Below are positions 1-9,497 of a DNA stretch of 64,000 nucleotides, piece by piece; position 1 is the first letter of the stretch; every line of letters starts with the position of its first letter. The stretch covers positions 744,001 to 808,000 of the forward strand of contig JABYQN010000006.1 of NCBI GenBank assembly GCA_022606135.1. Direction: 5' to 3'. Source of the stretch: Fomes fomentarius (lineage: Eukaryota; Basidiomycota; Agaricomycetes; Polyporales; Polyporaceae). The translations under genes were made by a program, and so were the position numbers. The notes beneath the pieces are model-generated. The model did no database searches, was not told the DNA's origin, and worked only from the letters and a program-made list of their open reading frames with translations.

Positions 1-1170
1 CACCGGCGAGCTGCTACCCTGGGCGGGATACGTAGCTGCAACAAGCCGGCTCACTCGAGGCTGCCCTAGGTTTCACCAGCCCTTGGTCGACACTGGGATG
101 ACATCCTACCGCCGACAGGACGACAAGTGCCGATACTCTGCTTAGCAGACATCTTCAACGTCGTTAGTGACCGCCACCCTGATCTTTCAATGGCCTTGTG
201 TGATCTAAAGTTGAGGCCATGGGAATGACCTCTATACCAGGCGCGTGGACGACATCTCAGGATCCCCTAACACCGACTCAGTAGGACGACATGGTGACAA
301 TCGTGACTTGGACGACCTACTTACCCATCGAGTCCTCGGCAGCGGGGCGACTAGGCGCAAGGGCGACTTACTCGGTGCATATGATCGGGCACGGACTACA
401 TTAAGCCGAACAGGACGACACCACTGTGGCGCTCGACAACCAGACATGAGCCGACCTACTCAGCGGAGTCGACCACGTCGGCGACTGAATATTTCTGGTT
501 CTTGGCGACAGGACGACTCGGGTACGGTGGCTGACTTGGATTTGCAAACGCATCTCCACGAGTTCGCGGATTTCAGACTAGATCTCCGACCTCAACTTGA
601 ACGACTTATGGCCGCCGTTCGAAATTATGCCCAGTGACTGGGAACCGTGACAGCTTCAATGGGAACCGACCCTCGCTTAATCCGACTGGGATATCCGACT
701 TGTACCTCCCATCTGAACCTCGGGCGTTTGACCCTCCATCTCGGCACAACCCACTGAGTACCCGACACGTTATATCGACACTCGATATGGTCGCCCGTGC
801 ACTATTCGAATCGATATCGCTACTACAACTATGCTTCGACCCGTCGCAGTACTGCAGTAGAGTACTTGAGTAGTAGTTCTTGAGGACCGGATTCGATGCG
901 GTCACGCAACAGACCATCGATTCAAGACACCGGCCCGAAGTACGGTCGACCGGATCTGTGGTCGTTCCTGGCGCAGGCCTCTTCGTGGCTCTCGGGACTA
1001 GTACCCGCGACTTCTGCGGGGAAGCCAACGTGGAAACTTTGCGTCTGAGTCCTTACTGGTTTAGTACTTACCATGTAGCGAGATAGTGGCACGACTCCGC
1101 CAAACGTGGTGTCATCTTAGTTCAATGCGGAAGTATTAGATAGCGATCTGATAGTGCCATCGAGAACTTG
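1..1170. repeat. CGAC-rich unclassified repetitive sequence
   Basis: No gene is recognisable here. The stretch is rich in GGACGAC and CCGAC words, and chance ORFs of 60-140 codons run on both strands, as expected from biased composition. Positions 294-545 have a clear second copy at 14704-14966. This is probably part of a dispersed, non-coding repeat whose outer ends I cannot define. Confidence 0.45.
294..545 (+). repeat. Dispersed repeat, copy A
   Basis: This segment aligns by eye with 14704-14966 over about 250 bases, with scattered substitutions and small indels. Shared blocks include the start (GTGACAATCGTG), CTCGACAACCAGACATGAGC in the middle and ACAGGACGACTCGGGTACGG near the end. The reading frames are not conserved between the copies (for example GACTGAATA against GACTAAATA), so it behaves as a DNA repeat and not as a gene. 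Confidence 0.75.
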
Positions 1171-1396
1171 TGTGTATTCACCTGTAAAGACGAAGACTAG
1201 ATACATATGTATGTAATACAATAGAATCTTGCCTCAGAATGTGTAACATAACGACAAGTAAGAAAAATACGGAGTAGCGAATTGAAACATAGAAGACTGC
1301 TAGAGCGATAAGTAAGCAAGTAAGTATGAAAGCAGTGGAAAGCTGACGGATATCGTTCAGTGATGTGATGCACTGGAGTGGGGTTGCTGCACTCAC

Positions 1397-2628
1397 CAAT
1401 GACAATATGTCATAGACAGCCGTACCCATCATTGACTCGTCGCGCAAATGCGCCCGCCACATCCTGTGAACGGGCCAAATGTTCCGCGAGATATCTCTGA
1501 ACTGTTTGAGAGCCTCGTTGGCACTCGGGCGCTCAGCGGGGTTTTGGCTCAACATCTTTTCAACCAACGGTAAGAGTGAGTCGACGTTGGAATATTTCTG
1601 AGGCAGTTTCAAAGGTTATTTCACAGTCAAATGGGTCTCACGTACCTGCAAAATACATGTGCGGAACATGTTCCCGAGCATAAAGATATCCGCCTTGAAC
1701 GGATCATAGGGATCCTTGTTTGATGGCTCCGGAACCTGCCTGTCCAGGCCCTTTGTCCCAGTGAATTGTGTCGTCAGGGGTGAAACACGTAGAGATACTG
1801 AAGCCTACGTAGTAGTATATTACGTGGACTCTGGAACGAGGCACTACAGGCGCGGTGGTGACTTGGGTGGGAAGGACATGGGGAGCAGCGGGATGGAAAC
1901 CTTGAGGGTACATGGCAGTCGCATCCATCATGATGTTCATATATGTACAGTCATTGGAGGAGGCTGAGTAACGTGGTAATGATTGTACCACATGGACCTC
2001 ACCGATGAGCAACATGATTTTCATGCAGAAAGACTAGCCCCTAAAGACGTATCAAATGTGAGCATCAGTAGTTGGTGAGTGAAGTAGAGCGTTGAATTGA
2101 CGCCACACCCTGAGGAGCTCATCCACACATGTAAGGATACTGCCGACCGTGTCGAACCCAGGGTCATCGATGTGGCGAAGGAAGGGCATGACTATATATG
2201 CCATGCCGGGGTCTTGAGCGTCGGTGAAAACATCGAGGACTGGAACGCAATGGTTGCGAGGGTCATTGCGCAACTCTTGAGAGGTGAGATGGGAGCAGAC
2301 TCGCAGCTCCTGTGAATCGGCAGGGACCCTCTTAAGCATGACGAGTTTGCCATCGGACAACCTCCTGGCGTCCATGACATTTGGGTGTCCTATCTGTTTT
2401 AGGGTCAAACCCAAAGGTACGGTGATGGCTCAAGGTGAACTGACTCACAGAGCATCTGATATAGTCTTCAGCTTCGTAAAAATTGGCCTCTTGGTAGGAT
2501 TTGCAGGAGGGTATCCAACTTGGTATATAACGGGGTCGAAGCATGTAACCATGAGCCTGGAGGAATTTCTGTCTGTCTCTCCAAAGCAATTCGCATGGAA
2601 GAAGCTGGGCAGAAGATTCTGCCATCAT
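1397..2628 (-). pseudogene. Decayed kinase-like gene, family copy 1
   Basis: This is a paralogue of the genes at 60002 and 62760. Exons by homology are 2449-2628, 2109-2393, 2003-2040, 1646-1953 and 1397-1597. Exons 2, 3 and 5 have exactly the lengths seen in copy 2 (285, 38 and 201 nt). Recognisable parts are the N-terminal WRDRQ...GYMLRPRY motif, the VMLKRVP lysine and HR|DCTYMN of the catalytic loop. Three lesions are visible. The intron 3 acceptor reads AA instead of AG (position 1954). The DFG motif reads GFS. About 8 nt are missing near 1761-1772, so the VTG...GLDRQVPE segment lies in another frame. The first ATG of the family-like N-terminus is near 2628. Kinase ancestry is clear from the family; loss of function is inferred. 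Confidence 0.8.
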
Positions 2629-2911
2629 GGAGGGGATGAAGAAATGATACACGGAGTGTTGGGACTTGGTTTTGAGGGAGCGCGTTTGCTCGAGGGGCTT
2701 AAGAGTCAGTGGGCACAGGGGCTAGCGCTTCGGCTCTTGCATACATTCGAGACGCTCGTGGAGCGCGTGACGTCACGCGCGACTTGGCAGTGACAAGCCC
2801 GGGACAACGTGTTCTAGTCAAGCCTGCTTACGGTTACACTGCCGCTTCTATGTCTTCATCCACAACTACCGTCTTGACCTCCAACTCTCATCTCCTCGCA
2901 GGCTGTCTGTC
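2629..2911. other. Intergenic, divergent promoter region
   Basis: This lies between the dead kinase-like gene (minus) and the transporter (plus). A chance ORF covers it and ends in ATGA at the transporter start. No motif stands out. Confidence 0.4.
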
Positions 2912-4500
2912 ATGACTCTGCTTACGGCAAATCAAGGCTTTCGCGGTCTGACAATTGCTGTCATCTCCGAGTGGGCTACAACTGTCACCCTCATCTTTGG
3001 AGGCTGTTGCAGGTAGCTACTTGCCCTTGCAACGAGAACCTGAAACATGGACTGACTTTGCACTCGGCTGGGGCGACCAGCAACGCACTGACTCTGGAAC
3101 AATTTACGCGCGCGCACCCACATTCGGGGTCTATCATCACCTTCGCGCAGTTCATCCTTATCTCCTTACATGGTCTCCCGACCTTCGTCATCTCTTTTCG
3201 CTGGCATGGGCTCCCCTTGCCGCGACTACGAAAGAGAAGACTTCCACTCGCACCCTATCTCGTACAAGTGGCACTATTCTACGCGATATCGCTCCTGAAC
3301 AATATGGCATTTGCGTACAAGATTCCGATGCCGGTGCACATCATATTCCGGAGCGGAGGTTTAGTGGTCAGCATGATCATGGGGTGGGCGTTTGCTGGAA
3401 AGAGGTGAGCAGAGTTATAGTCGTCGGTGGCGAATGTGGACGCGGCGGTGAAGTCTGTTTCCCGAGCATGCCGATTCTTCAAGCCTAAGCGTGGCGGGTC
3501 CGCATCTGTCAAACCTGTAAGATCGATGTATATCCATGTGTCTAGTTCATCGCATGGTTCGCATTCGCTGGCAGACAAACAATGCCGGTGAACACAATAC
3601 TAATGCAGTATGATCTACAGATACAACATGACGCAAATCGCGTCAGTGGTGCTTGTAACCCTGGGAGTGGCTATCACTACCCTTTCTGCGTCCGGTGTGA
3701 AGGTGCGATCAACGTCCACCAGTATCACGCCGGTCCCGACCTCTCAATACGCCACGGGAATTGCGATACTTTCTCTGGCGCTCCTGTTCTCTGGCGCGCT
3801 CGGTCTAGCACAAGATTGGTCATACGGCCGGTCTTCCAGAGTGCCCTCAGGCTCATCGACGCCAGCGAGTAACGGCACTGCGAATGGACACTCAAACGGA
3901 CATGCTAATGGAAGTGCAGAAAAGACAACTGCGCCTCCAACGACCCAGATTCCCAGTTTCACCAACAATATCCAACCGTGGCAGGAGAGCATGTTCTACC
4001 TGCATTTCCTCTCACTACCGATGTTCATCTTCGTGCGCCATGATCTCGTCACACAGTTCCGCGCCCTCCGTTCCAGCGCACCATTGCGCCCGCGGCTCCC
4101 ATCCTCGCTCACACCCATTCTCCATCCTCCGTTCGGGCTCGAGAAACCCTTCTCCCTCGCAGAGAACTTCGAGCTCGAGATCCCGAGCGGGTACGTCCCC
4201 CTCGCGTTCACAACGTTGACCTCGCTCGTATGCGTCGCGGGTGTGAACCGACTGACCGCCCGTGTGTCGTCGCTGACCGTCACGCTCGTGCTCGTCATCC
4301 GGAAAGCAGTGTCGATGGTGATCAGCGTCGTGCTCTTTGAACGGGCGGGCGCAAAAGCGGGCCAACCATCCCAGATCAATGCGGGCATGATGTGGGCTGG
4401 GGCTGCGCTTGTGTTCATGGGGACGATGGCGTACGCCGCGGGCTCGCGGAGCGGGAAACCGCAGCCGCAGGTGGGGAAGGCGAAGGTGAAGAGGGATTGA
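2912..4500 (+). CDS. YEA4: UDP-N-acetylglucosamine transporter (YEA4/SLC35B4 type)
   Basis: A nucleotide-sugar/UMP antiporter of the UAA family. It carries UDP-GlcNAc into the ER or Golgi lumen for chitin and glycan synthesis. Exons are 2912-3012, 3081-3404 and 3621-4500, giving 434 aa in frame. Family signatures are GGCCSNALTLE (residues about 31-41), GSIITFAQF (50-58), MPVHIIFRSGG (117-127) and, near the end, SSLTVTLVLVIRKAVSMV. About ten hydrophobic segments are expected. An Asn/Gly/Ser-rich loop (HSNGHANGS) near residues 215-250 is inserted relative to the human protein. The Lys-rich C-terminus (KAKVKRD) could act in ER retention. Intron 2 (216 nt) is long for this genome. Transport specificity is inferred from the family. 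Confidence 0.88.
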
Positions 4501-5789
4501 TTTACGATTCGTTTCGCGCAGACTCTGAGACACTCTTTGTAATCTGCTATTTTTATGCATAGACCGGACGGACATTTGGAGGACATCGCATTGTTGTTGT
4601 ACAGCTACATCTACATAGACATGCGTCGTACAGGGCGATAGAGCAGTATAGAACGTGTGCATAGCGGGGATCCATAGAGACATGATGTGGTACCACAACA
4701 AGTAGGCGAGATTTTGAACAGGATAGGTAAGAGAGCGAGAGCGAGTCGAAAACATGCAACTTCAAGGCGCAGAGACAACGCGTAGAGAACGTTACAAACG
4801 AGATGTGGCGGATCAGTCTAACAGCTCGACGATTGTTGGACAATAGACAGGATACAGTGTGCACAAAAACGATGTCAACTCTGCGAAAGCAAGTCATCTG
4901 GGAAATCATAGGCGGGGATCTGAGAGGGTCACGATAAATAGTAGAACAAGGATACGGAACAGTGAGCGAAAACACGAAAACAGAGTAGGAAGTACACAGG
5001 AAGGTTGAACGGGTTGCCATGATCTAGTCCACGGGCAATCTCCATGGCCAGCCGCAAGGTCGGAGGATCCATAGGCCATAAAGGATGGGCGGAGCATCCT
5101 GCGTCCTAGGGGTTGGCCATCGCCAATGGTAGATGGTTGGTTCTGTTTCATGTCCACGTCGTGAAGTATGGTAATGGAAGAGAAGGAATTGGAGTAACCG
5201 GGAGCTATAGCCTGTCGATGGATGATGATGGTCTAGCGTTCATTGTCGTCTAGGAAAACAGAACCAAATGCAGCATCCCTGCATTTCGCGGGCGATCCGC
5301 CTGCGGCGTCCAAGTCCGCCCGAGGATAAAGTTCCCAATATTGCCACAACAAGCGCGAACGCGGGAAGGTGTTGGCAATCTGGAAACCTGGGTATACAGT
5401 CTTCTCGGCCTGCCACGGGTTCTGAGTTATCTTTGTTGGTTCTTTGAGTTCTTGAAGTGATGTAGGTTTGATTGCACCTGCACGCCGGTTCGGAGCCAAT
5501 AAGACGAGCAGTCGCCGGGAAACCATATGCCGGAATTGGAGACGGATCACCAACGGTATGGAATCAGGGCACGGTACAGGCCGCCCAGAGCCGGGGGTAG
5601 GTTGAACACCAGATCCAGTTCGAACAGTTCGCACCTTTTGCATTGACAGAATAACAATTATCGAACCGTCCTCGAGCACGGAAAGAGAAAGAGAGACGGG
5701 AGATGATGGGAGCGAGGCGAGTACAGTATGGGTACGTAAGGAGAGGTTCGAGGATGCGTTGGTTACGGTTATTAGCAACAGAGCAGCAC
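4501..5789. other. Intergenic between convergent genes
   Basis: Both flanking genes end here. The only sizeable minus-strand ORF (5233-5820) overlaps the end of the cap-binding gene in another frame. Its last 60 codons (NPWQAEKTVYPG...) look mildly protein-like, but I cannot link them to a family. If GAG|GTGTGAGT at 5793 were used as a donor, part of it could be a further 3' exon. Confidence 0.35.
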
Positions 5790-8700
5790 TCACACCTCCT
5801 GGCCCGTGACGATGTTCCAAGTCTTGCGGAACAGCTCCACTGCCGGGTCGGGCTTGCTAGCATTTGACGCCTTCGCCTTTGCGAGCGCTACTGTACCTAT
5901 GGTGGCCGTGTAATTCTTCAAGTAAGGCGAGTACTACAATGATCAAGGGAGGTGAGCGTCACATCTTGAACAGAGACCAGCGGAGATGATGAGAGCACTC
6001 ACCGTTCTGCTCCAGTGACGGTACCAGCCCCACGTCTCCCAAGTCTCCCAGTCCTCGTCTTCCCAATTCGCACGGTTATGCCACGCATTCTCGGTAATGA
6101 CCTCCTGCGTGGTCGGTTTCGCATGCTCAGCCACAAGATAGTCGACGAAACCATCGAGCGTCCGCGTCAGAGCAGCTTTTTGTTCGCGAGTCAAGATCGT
6201 GAACGCCTTGAGCGCCGAGGTCAGCTGAGGAGACTCCCCAGCCGCAGCCGGGACGACATCTACTGGCGCGAATAAGCGTTCAAGAAGTCGCCGGCGAGAT
6301 TGCGAAGAAGACATACCCTGCTTGGCCTCCGTGTCGACCTCCATCGCAGCAGTGTCACCAGCTATTTCCCGAGCAGCCTTATCGTCTGCCTCCCGTCTCA
6401 ACACAGCCACCTTCTTCCTCTGCACCGTCACACGACCGTTCGCCTTGTCCAACGCGGACTTGAGCAGATCCCACTGGAACGCGTTGAACGTCGTCTTCGC
6501 CCAACCCTCCATGACCGTCGCACAATGTGTGAATGTCCAGCCAACGACATCTGTGGGATCGACGATCTGGTACTGCATCAGCTTGTCGAAGACGATGAGA
6601 ATCATGTTTTTGCTCCGTCGCCAGACGGTCGCAACCGCGCTCATTATGTCCGTGCGCGCGCCTGCGTGCGGAATGCCGCTGTTGTTGTTGGAGAGTTGAC
6701 CCGCGGCTAAGTTGCGGAGGAGCGGGAGGTAGCGCTCTATGGCGTTAAGGAAGTGAGAGAATGAGCGCGAGCCGATCGAGAGCAACGATTGGACGGCGAT
6801 CGAGCGCAGGACAGACTCGACGTCGCCCGTGAGGGTTTCAGAGAGGGTGTTGCGGACAGACTCCAGGTGTGTTATCACGTCCTCTGGCTTCGCACGTCCG
6901 CGCAGCAGGTTAAGCACGCTTTGGGCGGGTTCGTAGTGGGGGTTGGCTGCATACCCGAGGTCAGCCATGAGTGTGTAGGAAGGCGCAGAGTGACGTACCT
7001 GGGTCTTCATACTCGAACTCAGGCCCTGGCGCGGAGTCGGGCATGACCAGAGCCTCAGGCTCAGCCATTGCGTCCGGAATGATCCTCAAGATTCTGTCAT
7101 AGTAGGACAACCGGATCTCGTACTCCACTGCAGTACGCATGAAGGCGCGCTTGGGGTGTTTTGGTACGAGCGATAGGTCAGGGACCCTGCAAGTTCGGTG
7201 AGTTACCCGCGTATGATATTACACAGCCACTGTGCCGTACCATTCTTTCCAGACCCACGAGAAGCCGAAGTTGCTCATGTGCACTGCAAACCATTCCGTA
7301 AAACGGTGCTTGACCTCAACGTCGAGCCCATCTCCAACCAAAGCGTAGAGCTTGCGAATAGATTTGCCAACGGCAGGACCGACCGTCTGGGGAGAAGACT
7401 TGCAGAGTTCAGTAATCAGGGTGATATAATAAATCGGTTTGTGTGTCGACTCAGGCAGGATGAACGATGCGCTCAGGATGGTCTAATGCGAACGTGTAAG
7501 CCTCAGGCCAATGATACGCTCTTGAACCGAACATACTTCAATGAGTGTGTTGTCCAGATCCCACCCCTTGCCTGCGACAAGTGGCTGTTCCGGGGCGCCT
7601 GGTCTTGGCTTGAACGTGCCGAGAAGTGTCCACTTGGGGTACTCCAGCAGTAGACGCGCACAGTCCTTGCGGTTCACTTCGAAGATGTCGACCATGTCGA
7701 TGAGGTTGGAGCGCAAGATGAATCCTACTGGTGTTGTCGGGTCGGGAGTGATCTGCTCTGACGTCAGCAATCTTGGCGCGACGCAGATTGTGTGACACGC
7801 ACGTCGTCGTCAAACAGACGAATATAGCATTGGGGCCATTCATCCTTCTTGATGTTGACCGGGGCAGCTTCACCTGACTCGCCAGGCAAGGTGTCCAACT
7901 CTTCGTTTTCCGGAGGTACCAACTGATCGTCGAGCTCATACTGGTCTTCGGTCCAGGAAGGATAGTCGGCATATGGCCGAGGAACGGCATCCGCTGCTTG
8001 TGTGAAGTCAGCTGCACTAAGGGTTTGCAATGCCGCGAGAGCACAGTCGAGCCACTGCAGCAGATAATAGTTCAGAGATGCCGCGGTCAATGCTGGGCCA
8101 GGATACATACCTCTTCTGCGTGCTCAAGAGAAGGTTTGTCGGAGTGTAGTAAAACGACGGGTTGAACAAGCGTCTTCGCATCATGCGTGGTTTCGATGTA
8201 GGTCCGAAGAGCGTTCACGACTTTCGAGATATCTAATGAAGAATCTTCTCTGATGACATCTCCGGCCTACGCACTGAGTGCTTGATCTCGTATCAATGCA
8301 GATGCGAATAGACTTACGATCATGAGACCCTCTGCAGCACAGAGACCAGCATTGGACGCACGTCCATGTGAAACACCAAGCTCATCCAGGATGTTTGTGA
8401 ACATGGTGAGAAGGGAATACATAGACCGCGCGGTGACGAGCTGGGCAACCGTCAAATGGGCAAAGAATTGAACCTGCAACGAGAAACATGGGCAAGATGT
8501 GAAGCGAAATTGACACGGTGTACGCACGCAGAGTCGTATTTCCCGCCATGCATGCTTGTAGGTGAACGCCAAATATTCCTTGTAGAGATCTTCAAGGACT
8601 TGCCTGCCTAGTGATGAGCTCGCGCCTTCGGAGGCTGGGCGATCATGCAAGAGGCGGAGCAAGGCAGCATAGTAGGGGATTTTGAATGGTTGTTCGGTGA

Positions 8701-9073
8701 CACTATAGACACATCAGGAATGCACTCAGTAAGGGAGCCCAAAAACTCACCCTATCCGGAAACCTTCAACAACAGCCGGAATGTTAGCAGGTACGTGTTC
8801 AAATATTTGGTTGGCAAGACGGGGTAGCTCTTGAACAGGATCCTATATGTGGCGGAAGGGTGAGCTTGGTCGCGTATGCAACGTAGAGGTCACTCACCAC
8901 TTCGCCGTAGTGAATGATGTCCTTCCTCAACTTTTCTTCAGGTGTCTCATAGTAGTCATGACGTTCGTAGTTGTCTGTCCCTACAACGCTTTATACCTGT
9001 ACCCGAAGCCAGAACGTTATAAAGTCTCACCTCTCGGATGTCTTTTTCTGTGTCCGTGGCCGTGGTGACTCAT
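5790..9073 (-). CDS. CBC1: Nuclear cap-binding protein large subunit (CBP80)
   Basis: The large subunit of the nuclear cap-binding complex. With CBP20 it binds the m7G cap and supports splicing, RNA export and decay control. Twelve exons keep phase: 9031-9073, 8898-8980, 8751-8842, 8528-8702, 8318-8473, 8111-8266, 7803-8054, 7537-7752, 7241-7482, 6999-7186, 6003-6946 and 5790-5933. They give 896 aa, close to the family size. The start MSHHGHGHRKRHP is a basic tail like that of human NCBP1. MIF4G-type helices follow. The linker TPDPTTPVGFILRSNLIDM and IFEVNRKDCARLLLEYPKW is diagnostic. The C-terminal MIF4G part is the long exon 11, including TNWEDED-like acidic and Trp-rich WETWETWGWYRHW. It is divergent from the PPR gene across a 424 bp gap. 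The exact 3' end is less certain. Confidence 0.9.
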
Positions 9074-9497
9074 GATGGCTACAGCAGCAAGACGAAGTAC
9101 AAGGCCCACGAGGATAGTAGGAATACACTGAATTTTGGCCGAGCCGACCAGAGTGCGTCTCAAGGCAAGACTGACAAGTTACAACTCAAACCGAGGTTCA
9201 GTTCGCTGCAAGCGCCCATCACCGAACGCCAGCATGTATCTTGACCATATAATAAGTGGCAGTCAACCCTCGGTTAACCCCTTACCGCAAAATTCGAGTC
9301 CCGTGTCTCGGCGAGCTCGTTAACCTCCTCCTCCTCCTCCTCGTCAACCCGCGTCGTCGCTGCGGCCTGCTAACAGTCGAGAGAACGTTTGTGGAGAACG
9401 GCTCCGTGCGCTGGAGCTTGCGGGCTGCCCCGGTGAGTGTAGAGGTCCTCGCGGTCGTGGACATGCCACCTGACGGTATGGCCAGTATGCAAGACAC
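9074..9497. promoter_or_regulatory. Shared promoter of CBP80 and PPR genes
   Basis: A 424 bp gap separates two divergent starts. It holds a (CTC)n run near 9323-9342 and no clear TATA box, as is usual for housekeeping genes. Assignment as a bidirectional promoter rests on gene layout only. Confidence 0.4.

Noticed and set aside
1954..1954. Repeat-induced point mutation (RIP) as cause of the dead kinase copy
   Set aside because: The acceptor change is not in a CpA context, the other lesions are an indel and scattered changes, and the intact copies show no C-to-T excess that I can see.
2284..2793. 169-codon plus-strand ORF over the kinase-like copy 1
   Set aside because: It is antisense to recognisable exons with conserved motifs and has no family resemblance.
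5233..5820. 195-codon minus-strand ORF after the cap-binding gene
   Set aside because: It overlaps the last CBP80 exon in another frame and starts inside it. Only its tail looks protein-like, and no family supports it.
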